A stretch of DNA of 18,408 nt from JAKOUL01 sp035378845 (GCA_035378845.1 DAOSUP010000024.1:1-18408); one strand, 5' to 3'; counted from the first letter of the stretch, positions 1 to 7,101 are shown. Translations and numbers: made by a program. Notes: generated by a model not told the origin, from the sequence alone.

Positions 1-70
1 ATAACTTTTCATTACAAGCTATAGGTTATTCCACATTTGAGATTTTTACTTTTAAACATCTCTTTTTGTA

Positions 71-100
71 TTGACTTTTTCCAAATACTAATGATATACT
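71..100 (+). promoter_or_regulatory. Predicted sigma-A-type promoter of the first pectate lyase operon
   Basis: A TTGACT -35 box (71-76) is followed after 18 bases by TATACT (95-100), which is preceded by TG at 92-93, giving an extended -10. Transcription would start near 107, so the operator pair at 102-139 would lie on and just after the start site, the usual position for a repressor block. The boxes are seen directly; their activity is inferred. Confidence 0.6.
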
Positions 101-101
101 T

Positions 102-139
102 TTATCGTATAATACAATTATTTTGTATAATATGCAAAA
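102..139. promoter_or_regulatory. Tandem palindromic operator, site A
   Basis: The main copy at 121-139 reads TTTTGTATAATATGCAAAA. Its two 9-base arms are complementary apart from one position, around a central A at 130. A weaker copy is centred at 111, with the inner palindrome GTATAATAC at 107-115. The two centres are 19 bp apart, about two helical turns, so two dimers could sit on one face of the DNA. Close relatives occur upstream of the genes at 3323, 5792 and 12511. The probable binder is the IclR-family protein encoded at 13467-14231; this is inferred from co-location and not shown by the sequence. Confidence 0.75.
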
Positions 140-152
140 CAGGAGTTTAAAA

Positions 153-1199
153 ATGTTCAAAAAGATCTCTATTCTTTTAATTTTTAGCTCCCTATTCTTA
201 ATTATGGGTTGTTCTCCTAAGGGGGGAAATCCTGATACTCCTCTTCCTGATGTTGATACTCCCGATGTCACCCTTCCTGATATTACTGAGGATATAATCT
301 ATGATTTACAAGGTTTTGCCACATTAGGAGAAGGTACTACGGGAGGAGAAGGTGGAGACGTAGTTTATGTAAGTACAGGAAGTGAATTACAAAATGAGAT
401 AAAAAAAGGTGGTCCGAGGATTATTTATGTAAATGGAAAGATAACTCCTGAGAACTCTATAGGACTTAATGAGATTTATATTAAAAATGTTTCAAAGATC
501 TCTATTATAGGGGTAGGTACTGAAGGGGAGCTTGAAGGTATAGGAATTAAGATAAGTAATGCCAATAATATTATCATTAAAAATCTTAAGATACACCATG
601 TGTTATTAGGTAATAAAGATTGTATAACGATAGAAGGTCCCGCAAAAAATATTTGGATTGACCATTGTGAGTTATTCAATGAATTTCGAGAGGATCTGGA
701 TAAAGATTATTATGATGGATTATTAGATATAAATGGAAGAGTAGATTATGTAACTATATCTTGGTGCTATTTTCGTGATAGTTGGAAAACAAGCTTGATA
801 GGTTCTTCGGATAATGATAACTATAACAGGACTATCACTTATCATCATAATCTTTTTGAAAACTGTAATTCCAGAGTTCCAAGCTTTAGATTTGGTGAGG
901 GACATATATTTAATAACTATTATAAAGACATTAAAGCCAGTGGAATAAATTCAAGAATGGGAGCAAAAATCAGAGTTGAGTATAACTATTTTGAAAATGT
1001 GAAAAGACCTATCTGTTCCTTAGATAGTCCTGAATTTGGATATTGGCATATGGTAGGAAACATCTTTAAGGATTGTTCTGGGGTGCCTGAATCTTCTACA
1101 TGTATCTATAATCCTCCATATACCTATTCTGTGAATACTGCAGGGAAAGCAAAAGAATATGTGAGTAATTATGTAGGGGTTGGGAAGATTAGTCCATAA
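153..1199 (+). CDS. Pectate lyase, polysaccharide lyase family 1, lipoprotein
   Basis: Predicted calcium-dependent pectate lyase that cuts polygalacturonate by beta-elimination outside the cytoplasm. The 348-residue protein starts with a lipoprotein signal ending in a lipobox at Cys20, followed by a Pro/Asp/Thr-rich linker (about 21-50). The parallel beta-helix carries the PL1 hallmark WIDH at 168-171, the acidic pair D188/D192 spaced like calcium ligands, K212 in the SW..F...WK strand, and NSRVPSFRFGEGH, where R241 and R246 align with the catalytic and substrate arginines of Erwinia PelC. I chose the ATG at 153 because AGGAG (141-145) lies seven bases upstream and the signal peptide begins cleanly there; an in-frame TTG at 123 lies inside the operator and has no ribosome site. 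It is the first gene of an operon with the methylesterase 11 bases downstream. Family assignment is firm; exact substrate (pectate or pectin) is not visible. Confidence 0.93.
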   Translation: MFKKISILLIFSSLFLIMGCSPKGGNPDTPLPDVDTPDVTLPDITEDIIYDLQGFATLGEGTTGGEGGDVVYVSTGSELQNEIKKGGPRIIYVNGKITPENSIGLNEIYIKNVSKISIIGVGTEGELEGIGIKISNANNIIIKNLKIHHVLLGNKDCITIEGPAKNIWIDHCELFNEFREDLDKDYYDGLLDINGRVDYVTISWCYFRDSWKTSLIGSSDNDNYNRTITYHHNLFENCNSRVPSFRFGEGHIFNNYYKDIKASGINSRMGAKIRVEYNYFENVKRPICSLDSPEFGYWHMVGNIFKDCSGVPESSTCIYNPPYTYSVNTAGKAKEYVSNYVGVGKISP

Positions 1200-1210
1200 G
1201 GGGGAGCATT

Positions 1211-2227
1211 ATGGAAATATCTAAGATTCATATGATAGTAGATAAGAATTTTAAGGGAACCGAAGGGGAAGAAATTAATAATATAAGATACTATAAAACA
1301 ATTCAAAATGCAGTGAATAGTATTCCCCTGGATAATTCTAAAAGGGCTATTATCTTTCTAAAAAAAGGTAGTTACTATGAAAAATTAGTGATAAATTCTC
1401 CTAACATTAGTATGGTAGGAGAAGATTTAGAAGATACCGTTATATGGTATGATGTAGCCTCAGGTACTCCGAAACCAGAAGGAGGAACTTATGGCACATC
1501 GGGAAGTGCCAGTGTTACTGTAAATAATACTGCTACAAATTTCACCGCTGAAAATATTACTTTTGCTAATATGTTTGATGAGACTCAACCTATTACTAAT
1601 AAACAAGCAGTAGCAATGAGATGTATAGCTGATAAAAGCATGTTTAGAAATTGTAAGTTTATTGGAAATCAAGATACTTTATATGTAGATGATGGGATTC
1701 AATATTTTGCTAACTGCTATATAGAAGGCGATGTAGATTTTATATTTGGGGCAGGACAGGTAGTTTTTGAAAATTGTACCATATTTTCTGTAGAGAGGGC
1801 TGGAATTACTCCCAAGGGATATATAACTGCTGCAAGTACATTCAAAGGTAAATTAGGATTTCTTTTTATAGGTTGCAAACTTTTATCAAATATCAGAGAG
1901 CCAAATTCTGTATATTTAGGTCGTCCTTGGCATCCCAGCTTTGATCCTTATAGTAGGCAGTCTAATGTGGTTTTTAGAGATTGTTATATGGATGCACATA
2001 TAAAGAAAGAGGGATGGACTGCCATGAGCTCAAAAGATCCTACTACTGGAGAGACCATATGGTTCTATCCTGAAACCGAGAAGTTTTATGAGTACCAAAG
2101 TTATGGTCCAGGAGCATCGGTAAATGAAAAGAGACTTCAGCTTTCCGGAGAGCTTTTAGATTACTATTCTAAAGAAAATTTTATTAGGGGGTGGGACCTT
2201 CAAGAGTTTGTAGAAAATCTAATATGA
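1211..2227 (+). CDS. Pectin methylesterase, carbohydrate esterase family 8
   Basis: Predicted pectinesterase removing methyl esters from (oligo)galacturonate, giving methanol and free carboxylates that suit pectate lyases and uronate enzymes. In 338 residues it has the full CE8 active site: Q132, the GNQDTLY block with Q154 and D155 (general acid), YIEGDVDFIFG with nucleophile D176, and LGRPWHP with R238 and W240. The D155-D176 spacing of 21 equals that of the Erwinia enzyme. GGGGAG lies at 1201-1206, close to the ATG, and the gene follows the lyase by 11 bases, so it is probably translated from the same message. The N-terminus (MEISKIHMIV) is not a signal peptide and no upstream in-frame start is available, so the protein looks cytoplasmic. 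That fits demethylation of imported oligomers more than of polymer outside the cell. Confidence 0.93.
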   Translation: MEISKIHMIVDKNFKGTEGEEINNIRYYKTIQNAVNSIPLDNSKRAIIFLKKGSYYEKLVINSPNISMVGEDLEDTVIWYDVASGTPKPEGGTYGTSGSASVTVNNTATNFTAENITFANMFDETQPITNKQAVAMRCIADKSMFRNCKFIGNQDTLYVDDGIQYFANCYIEGDVDFIFGAGQVVFENCTIFSVERAGITPKGYITAASTFKGKLGFLFIGCKLLSNIREPNSVYLGRPWHPSFDPYSRQSNVVFRDCYMDAHIKKEGWTAMSSKDPTTGETIWFYPETEKFYEYQSYGPGASVNEKRLQLSGELLDYYSKENFIRGWDLQEFVENLI

Positions 2228-2282
2228 TTCTCTTTTGTGATCCATTAGGATTATGCAATTTAAAAAAGAAAGGGGGTAGTAT

Positions 2283-3254
2283 ATGAAAAAGTTCCTTTGG
2301 TTGTTAGTTCTTTTGCTTCTAATAGTTCCCAGTTTTGCAGAAACAGCTCTTTCTACAAAGGCAGAGTTTTCTTTGAAGTTCTATCCTGACTCTAAAAAAT
2401 TGAACTTTAATCCTAACTATTATCTTTACTTTAACTACAAAACTGATAATGTCTCTGCTTATTTAGATATCAGGGATAGTGGTTGGAAAGGTGGATACTT
2501 GACGCTAAATGATTTAGCAGGTGTTATGGACTTGACTCTTGCTAAATACTATTTGACGGTTAATGGTACAAAAGCTCTTTTTGATACTCTCTGGTACAAT
2601 CGTAATAATATTAATGGAATTCAGATCACATTAAACACTCCTGTAAAAGTTACTACTTCCTATCTCTTCCGAAATATTGAGGCAGATGTGGCTTATGATA
2701 CAGGAAGATTAATAACAAAGGCAGAGGCAAATATATCTAAATTTTCAGTATGGGGACTTTATGACATGGATCTTCTTAGTAAAGTTAACACCTATGTAGT
2801 TGGAGCTGAGGTAAAACCATTCTCTTTATTAAGTGTGTTTTTTGAATATGGAAATAATTCCAGAAGTTGGGCTGTAGGAGGTTCTCTTAATCCTATTAAA
2901 AATCTAAATCTGACGGGATATTACCGGGGAGATGGTGGATACAATCTGGAGGTGACATTAAATAATCTGATTCCAGGTACTAATTTATATGGTGCTTATT
3001 TCTATGGTCCTGATGCTGCTACTTATATGTATGGAAAAGTAACGCTTCCTCCTTTATCCTTTGGTAATATAGATGCTCTCTATGGGTATTACACCACTCA
3101 TACTACTTATGATGTTTGGTATGTGAGATTGAGCTCTAAATTTGGTTTAGCATCAAATACATTGAGGATATATAAAGGTTGGAGTTTTGGAAGCTCCTGG
3201 TTTGATCCTACGGTGTTTCTAACTTGTGAAGATACTGTCTCTGTTAGCTTTTAA
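2283..3254 (+). CDS. Predicted outer-membrane beta-barrel protein, possible oligogalacturonate porin
   Basis: I do not recognise a named family. The 323-residue protein has a clear Sec signal (KK, then Leu-rich core, cleavage predicted SFA|E at 19/20). The mature part has no hydrophobic helix but many short segments of alternating polar and hydrophobic residues rich in Tyr, Trp, Gly and Asn, as in transmembrane beta-strands. It ends in DTVSVSF: alternating hydrophobics and a terminal Phe, the typical signature of Bam-inserted outer-membrane proteins. AGGGGG at 2271-2276 serves the ATG. It lies 55 bases after the methylesterase with no terminator visible, so probably co-transcribed. By position it could admit pectin oligomers, as KdgM does in enterobacteria, though I see no sequence evidence of kinship to KdgM. 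A structural or unrelated barrel role is possible. Confidence 0.7.
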   Translation: MKKFLWLLVLLLLIVPSFAETALSTKAEFSLKFYPDSKKLNFNPNYYLYFNYKTDNVSAYLDIRDSGWKGGYLTLNDLAGVMDLTLAKYYLTVNGTKALFDTLWYNRNNINGIQITLNTPVKVTTSYLFRNIEADVAYDTGRLITKAEANISKFSVWGLYDMDLLSKVNTYVVGAEVKPFSLLSVFFEYGNNSRSWAVGGSLNPIKNLNLTGYYRGDGGYNLEVTLNNLIPGTNLYGAYFYGPDAATYMYGKVTLPPLSFGNIDALYGYYTTHTTYDVWYVRLSSKFGLASNTLRIYKGWSFGSSWFDPTVFLTCEDTVSVSF

Positions 3255-3260
3255 ATTTTT

Positions 3261-3299
3261 TTAGAGATAATATGCAAAAATTTTGCGTATTATACAAAA
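3261..3299. promoter_or_regulatory. Tandem palindromic operator, site B
   Basis: The main copy at 3281-3299 reads TTTTGCGTATTATACAAAA, centred at 3290. Read on the other strand it differs from site A by one base. A second copy is centred at 3270: its right arm TATGCAAAA (3271-3279) is perfect and its left arm is degraded. The centres are 20 bp apart. The pair lies just upstream of AGGAGGG and the start of the second pectate lyase. I could not settle on -35/-10 boxes here, although AT-rich -10-like sequence lies within the copies. Confidence 0.7.
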
Positions 3300-3322
3300 A
3301 TAAAAATTAGGAGGGATTAAAG

Positions 3323-4399
3323 ATGTCAAGATTAAAGAGTTTTTTAAGTCTTCTTATGGTTCTCTCTTTAGCTTTTTATATGACAGGATGCGCTCCAAAA
3401 CCTACGACGCCACCGGAACCAACAGAAAAGACTATAAAAATAGAAAATGATGTACCTTTGATAGGTTTTGGAGTGGGTACTGTTGGAGGAAGTGGAGGAG
3501 AAATAGTAGTAGTAAGTACCTACACACAATTTTATGAGGCAGTGAAGAGAAATGATGACTCGCCTCGTATTGTTCTTGTAGATGGCACTATACAATGGGA
3601 TCCAAGTTATGTGGATATTGATCCTACTTACTCAAACATAATAAATATAGGATCTAACAAGACAATTTTGGGACTTGGAGAGGGAGCAACTATTGATGGT
3701 CTTACATTGAGGATTGGAAGTAGTAGTGGTTCTAAAGAACAAATTATTATGAGAAACTTAATTTTTGATAATGCCCCTGATGATAACGTCACTATTCAAT
3801 ATACTTCCACCTTAGTTTGGATAGACCACTGCACCTTTAAAGCAGCTGCCGATAGTAACGTGGATATTATTAGACAATCTAATAATATAACCCTTTCTTG
3901 GAATAAGTTTGAAAATGTGGGAGCAAAAGGAGTAAGTATAGTAGGGAGTTCTGACACCATGACTGCTGATGCTGATTACTTAAGAGTTACTTACCATCAT
4001 AACTGGTTTAACCAAACTGCAGGAAGAAATCCAAGGGTAAGATTTGGGATAATCCATATCTTTAATAACTTATATACTGGAATTAGTACAGGAATAGTCT
4101 CCACCAATGCTGCAAGAACTTTGGTAGAGAAGAACTACTTTGATACTGTCAGTACACCTACTTCTATTACATCAGGAACTTCTTCTGAAGGATATATAGT
4201 CCTCTCTAAGGAAGATCCTGAGAATGGAGATTCTAATGTATATGTAGAATCTGGATCACCTGTTAAAAATTTGCCGCCTACTATTTCTGATATTCAGACT
4301 TGGATACCATATTCATATTCTCCAGATGATCCCAATAATATTCCTTCAATAGTACAGAATGGTGCTGGAGCAGGAAAAATTATAGTGAAGTATGAATAA
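3323..4399 (+). CDS. Pectate lyase, polysaccharide lyase family 1, lipoprotein
   Basis: Second predicted extracytoplasmic pectate lyase, 358 residues. The lipoprotein signal ends at Cys23 (YMTGC), followed by a Pro/Thr/Glu-rich linker to about residue 37. Beta-helix features are IGFGVGTVGGSGGE (47-60), WIDH (166-169), D177/D181 as likely calcium ligands, K202, and GRNPRVRFGIIHIFNN with R235 and R240 in the catalytic arginine positions. The C-terminus ends in the GAGAGKI motif also seen in the third lyase of the cluster. AGGAGGG (3309-3315) lies seven bases before the ATG. Its own operator lies directly upstream, so it can start a separate transcript, followed by the propeller lipoprotein after a strong hairpin. 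It is clearly diverged from the lyases at 153 and 10283, so the three probably differ in substrate or cut pattern; which is which cannot be read from sequence. Confidence 0.93.
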   Translation: MSRLKSFLSLLMVLSLAFYMTGCAPKPTTPPEPTEKTIKIENDVPLIGFGVGTVGGSGGEIVVVSTYTQFYEAVKRNDDSPRIVLVDGTIQWDPSYVDIDPTYSNIINIGSNKTILGLGEGATIDGLTLRIGSSSGSKEQIIMRNLIFDNAPDDNVTIQYTSTLVWIDHCTFKAAADSNVDIIRQSNNITLSWNKFENVGAKGVSIVGSSDTMTADADYLRVTYHHNWFNQTAGRNPRVRFGIIHIFNNLYTGISTGIVSTNAARTLVEKNYFDTVSTPTSITSGTSSEGYIVLSKEDPENGDSNVYVESGSPVKNLPPTISDIQTWIPYSYSPDDPNNIPSIVQNGAGAGKIIVKYE

Positions 4400-4410
4400 T
4401 TAGTTACTCT

Positions 4411-4450
4411 CCCTAAGGGGGCTCCTGATTTTTTCAGGGGCTCCCTTGGG
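4411..4450 (+). promoter_or_regulatory. Strong RNA hairpin between pectate lyase and propeller gene
   Basis: The arms 4411-4428 and 4434-4450 form 17 base pairs, two of them G-U, with one bulged T (4414) and a loop of five T. No T-run follows the stem; the ribosome site AAAGGAGG (4455-4462) starts five bases later. It is therefore a poor intrinsic terminator for the plus strand, and more likely a transcript-stabilising or processing element that lets the lyase message outlive that of the propeller, or a partial attenuator. The structure is seen directly; its role is inferred. Confidence 0.6.
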
Positions 4451-4470
4451 CATAAAGGAGGAGAGAAGGA

Positions 4471-5643
4471 ATGAAGAGATATTTTTGGATTAAGTTCTTG
4501 TTAATATTTCTGTTACTATTTATAGCTGGATGCAGTCCTCAATATGCTAATACCTGGAGAAAGATTTATGGCTATTCAGGTTCAGAGATGGTAACTCATA
4601 TGGAAAAGACCCATGATGGGAAATATATCTTGGCAGGTATGACAAATTCAAAAGGTGCAGGACAAGATGATTTTTATATTTTAAAAATGGATTCCTGGGG
4701 AAATATCCTTTGGGAAATTACTTATGGTGGTGAGAATGATGATACGGCAAATTGTATAAAAGAGACAAAAGATGGTGGCTATATTGTAGTAGGGGAGAGC
4801 TACTCTTTTGGCACTGGGATTTCCAAGGATATGTATGTATTGAAGTTAAATTCTAAAGCTGAAGTGGTCTGGGGTAAAAACTTTGGAGGAAAAGATGTAG
4901 ATGGTGGAAGATGGGTAGAGGAAACTTCTGACGGTAATTTTGTTGTAGTAGGATGGACAAGATCTTTTGGATCTGGAGTATCAGACTTTTATGTCCTTAA
5001 GCTTGATAAAGATGGGGAAATTTTGTGGAGTAAGACTTGGGGTGGGTCTAATTTTGAAGAGGCAAGTTCTGTAGTAGAGACAGAAGATGGTGGATATTTG
5101 GTGGCAGGATTTACTATGTCCCACGGAGCAGGTTCTAAGGATGTGGCATTAGTAAAATTTGATTCAGATGGAAATGTCCTTTGGTATAAGACTTATGGTG
5201 GAACAAAGGACGATACAGCAAGTAATATCATTAAAACAAAGGATGGAAATTATGTAATTTTAGGCTATACTGCCTCTTTTGGAACTGGTGGGGATGTATA
5301 TCTTTTGAAAGTGGATCCATCAGGGAATATCCTTTGGGAGAAATATTATGGTGGTGAAGGCTCAGACTCAGGAAAAGAAATAAGGCAAACTTCTGATGAA
5401 GGTTTTATTGCAGTTGGTACTACAAAATCCTTTGGAGTGATGGAAAATGCTGTTTACCTTTTAAAAATAGATCCTTTAGGAAATCTTCAGTGGGAAAGAG
5501 TTTTTGAAGGAGAAGATATAGATGAGGGGAATACAGTTCTTGAGATTCCTGATGGTTATTTAGTAGGAGGATGGACGAGGTCTTTTGGGTCTGTATTAGC
5601 AGATATACTTATTTTGAAATTAGATGCTGAGGGAAATTTATAA
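4471..5643 (+). CDS. Seven-repeat beta-propeller lipoprotein of unknown function
   Basis: The function is not recognised. The 390-residue protein has a lipoprotein signal with Cys21 (FIAGC), then seven repeats of about 52 residues. Each repeat has the pattern GG..DD.A..I..T.DGGY, then VVG.T.SFG.G, then D.Y.LK.D..GNILW. Tryptophans at 29, 81, 134, 186, 238, 289 and 341 mark the period. The last repeat stops at LDAEGNL, just before its expected Trp, and the N-terminal stretch NTWRKIYG supplies that missing strand, the ring closure expected of a seven-bladed propeller. It resembles SBBP-type bacterial propeller repeats, which I recall as a family. I see no catalytic motif of PL22 oligogalacturonate lyases. 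It follows a pectate lyase, and the related gene at 11294 also follows one, so pectin binding, enzyme docking or surface scaffolding is plausible. AAAGGAGG lies upstream of the ATG. Confidence 0.85.
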   Translation: MKRYFWIKFLLIFLLLFIAGCSPQYANTWRKIYGYSGSEMVTHMEKTHDGKYILAGMTNSKGAGQDDFYILKMDSWGNILWEITYGGENDDTANCIKETKDGGYIVVGESYSFGTGISKDMYVLKLNSKAEVVWGKNFGGKDVDGGRWVEETSDGNFVVVGWTRSFGSGVSDFYVLKLDKDGEILWSKTWGGSNFEEASSVVETEDGGYLVAGFTMSHGAGSKDVALVKFDSDGNVLWYKTYGGTKDDTASNIIKTKDGNYVILGYTASFGTGGDVYLLKVDPSGNILWEKYYGGEGSDSGKEIRQTSDEGFIAVGTTKSFGVMENAVYLLKIDPLGNLQWERVFEGEDIDEGNTVLEIPDGYLVGGWTRSFGSVLADILILKLDAEGNL

Positions 5644-5646
5644 AAA

Positions 5647-5676
5647 TTGACAATGGATAGGACTAAATTGTATAAT
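5647..5676 (+). promoter_or_regulatory. Consensus promoter of the oligogalacturonide uptake operon
   Basis: A perfect TTGACA (5647-5652) and perfect TATAAT (5671-5676) are separated by 18 bases, starting directly after the stop codon of the propeller gene. The -10 box lies inside the main palindrome of operator site C, so the bound regulator would occlude RNA polymerase. Start of transcription is expected near 5683. This is the strongest promoter in the window. Confidence 0.8.
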
Positions 5677-5704
5677 ATACAAAGATATTTCTTAATATGC
5701 AAAA
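5666..5704. promoter_or_regulatory. Tandem palindromic operator, site C, overlapping the -10 box
   Basis: The main copy is centred at 5675, with a perfect 15-base inner palindrome TTGTATAATATACAA (5668-5682). A second copy is centred at 5695, with a good right arm TATGCAAAA (5696-5704) and a degraded left arm. The centres are 20 bp apart, as at site B. Overlap with the promoter's TATAAT supports a repressor function. Confidence 0.78.
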
Positions 5705-5791
5705 GGAGGTGAAAGAGAAACAAATTTATATTCTCCACTATCTCAATGTGATTTTTTAATTATTCAATAAAGAATTTGGGGGGATCTAAAG
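5684..5791 (+). other. 108-base untranslated leader with an orphan Shine-Dalgarno sequence
   Basis: AAAAGGAGGTGA (5701-5712), a near-perfect match to the anti-Shine-Dalgarno, lies about 80 bases before the real start at 5792, which has its own GGGGGGA site. No credible gene follows the first site: a GTG inside it would give a 16-residue peptide with no room for ribosome spacing, and the ATG at 5745 is followed at once by a stop. It may be a ribosome standby or message-protecting site, or a relic. The rest of the leader holds no structure I can support. Confidence 0.45.
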
Positions 5792-7066
5792 ATGAAAAAG
5801 TTTGTAAAAGTCTCAATTTTGAGTGTCATTTTAATTGCTATGATTTTATCAGTTTCTCCAGGTCAGCAGCAGGTTACATTAAGGATGATATGGTGGGGTT
5901 CTCAGGATAGGCATAATAGAACTTTAAAAGTCATTGATCTTTTCCAGAAGAAATATCCCAATATAAAAATTGTTCCTGAATATACAGGATGGGGTGAATA
6001 TTGGACAAAACTCACTACTATGGTAGCAGGAGGAAATCCTCCAGATATTATTCAGCATGACCATGCATATTTAAGAGGATGGGTAGACAAAGGTCTTCTT
6101 TTGCCTCTGGATGATTTGGTAGCAAGTGGTGCTATTAATTTGAAGGATGTGAGTAAGTCTGTCATTGATTCTGGAAAATTATATGGAAAACTATATGCCA
6201 TTAACTTAGGTAACAACTCTCAGGCTTTTGCTATTGATGTGGACGCATTTAAAAAGGCAAAGGTTCCTTTACCTCCTACTTTTTGGACATGGGATGATTT
6301 TAAGAGAATCACAACAACTCTTCACAAGAGACTTGGGATATATGGAGCTGCGGAGAACTTGACTGACCACAACGTATTTAGAGTATGGACCATAGAAAAT
6401 GGTGGATACCTCTTTAGTGATGATGGGAAGTCCTTAGGATATGAAGATGATAAAGTGTATTCAAATTTCTTTAAGATGTGGCTTGAACTTCAAGACGCAG
6501 GTGTAATTCCATCAAGAGAAATAGAAGTAGCAAGAGGTAGCGTAAGCCCAGAACAAAGATTTATTTGTCTTGGAAAATCTGCTATGCAGTTTACATGGAG
6601 TAACCAGTTGGAAGCTATGTCTACAGCTCTTCCAAATAAGACATTAAAACTTTATATGCTTCCTACTCTTAATAAAAAGGTTGGAAACTTCTTAAAGCCA
6701 TCCATGTTCCTTACTATAAGTGCAAAAACAAAATATCCTAAAGAGGCAGCTGCATTTGTAGACTTCTTTATTAATGATATAGAGGCAGGTAAAATCCTTA
6801 TGGCAGAGAGAGGTGTACCAATATCTAAGAAGGTACAAAGGGCATTAGCTCCTCTTCTTACTCCTGTGGAAAAAGAAGTTTTTAACTTTGTAAGTTTAGT
6901 AGAAAAATATGGAGCACCAACTCCTGCCCCAGATCCAGAAAGATGGCAAGAGCTTTATAACAATGTTTATACTCCTCTTTCCGATCAAATCATGTATAAG
7001 AAGATCTCTCCTGAAGAGGGGGCTAAGAAGTTTAGAGAACAAGCAATTCCAATTTTGAGGAAGTAA
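5792..7066 (+). CDS. ABC transporter sugar-binding protein, family 1 (CUT1), probable oligogalacturonide binder
   Basis: Predicted periplasmic solute-binding protein that captures an oligosaccharide and delivers it to the permeases encoded next. The 424 residues start with a signal peptide (KK, hydrophobic core to about 22, cleavage near SPG|QQQ) without a lipobox cysteine, so the protein is probably soluble in a periplasm. The mature part has the family 1 layout: LRMIWWGSQ first strand, IDLFQKKYPNIKI, WTKLTTMVAGGNPPDII and LRGWVDKGLLLPLDDL. GGGGGGA precedes the ATG. The promoter and operator upstream, the GH4 galacturonidase downstream and the lyases on both sides indicate unsaturated or saturated oligogalacturonides as ligand, as in TogB/TogMNAB-type systems. 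The ligand itself cannot be read from sequence. Confidence 0.9.
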   Translation: MKKFVKVSILSVILIAMILSVSPGQQQVTLRMIWWGSQDRHNRTLKVIDLFQKKYPNIKIVPEYTGWGEYWTKLTTMVAGGNPPDIIQHDHAYLRGWVDKGLLLPLDDLVASGAINLKDVSKSVIDSGKLYGKLYAINLGNNSQAFAIDVDAFKKAKVPLPPTFWTWDDFKRITTTLHKRLGIYGAAENLTDHNVFRVWTIENGGYLFSDDGKSLGYEDDKVYSNFFKMWLELQDAGVIPSREIEVARGSVSPEQRFICLGKSAMQFTWSNQLEAMSTALPNKTLKLYMLPTLNKKVGNFLKPSMFLTISAKTKYPKEAAAFVDFFINDIEAGKILMAERGVPISKKVQRALAPLLTPVEKEVFNFVSLVEKYGAPTPAPDPERWQELYNNVYTPLSDQIMYKKISPEEGAKKFREQAIPILRK

Positions 7067-7069
7067 AAT

Positions 7070-7101
7070 TTTAAGGGAGGGGATATCTCTCCTCCCTTAA
7101 A
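7070..7101 (+). promoter_or_regulatory. Hairpin between binding-protein and permease genes
   Basis: TTTAAGGGAGG (7070-7080) pairs perfectly with CCTCCCTTAAA (7091-7101). Three more inner pairs (one G-U) leave a four-base loop at 7084-7087. It starts four bases after the binding-protein stop codon and no T-run follows, so it is not a good intrinsic terminator. In other ABC operons, such as malE-malF, a stem-loop at this place protects the upstream message and gives excess binding protein; the same role is inferred here. Confidence 0.6.

Noticed and set aside
1..29. ATAAC ... GTTAT inverted repeat at the left edge
   Set aside because: Five-base arms separated by 19 bases are expected by chance in AT-rich DNA.
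123..152. In-frame TTG start at 123 giving a longer first pectate lyase
   Set aside because: It lies inside operator site A, has no ribosome site, and would put ten extra residues before a clean lipoprotein signal that begins at the ATG at 153 with AGGAG seven bases upstream.
2233..2260. TTTTGTGAT ... TATGCAATT half-sites upstream of the barrel gene, possibly a fifth operator
   Set aside because: The halves do not share a centre, the outer bases are lost, and no promoter boxes are visible; it is too weak to call.
4471..5643. The propellers as PL22 oligogalacturonate lyases, which are also seven-bladed
   Set aside because: The repeats are highly regular, His-poor and carry a signal peptide; the metal-binding His cluster of PL22 is not visible.
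5709..5759. Short reading frame of 16 codons from a GTG in the leader
   Set aside because: The GTG is part of the ribosome site itself, leaving no spacer, and the peptide has no recognisable feature.
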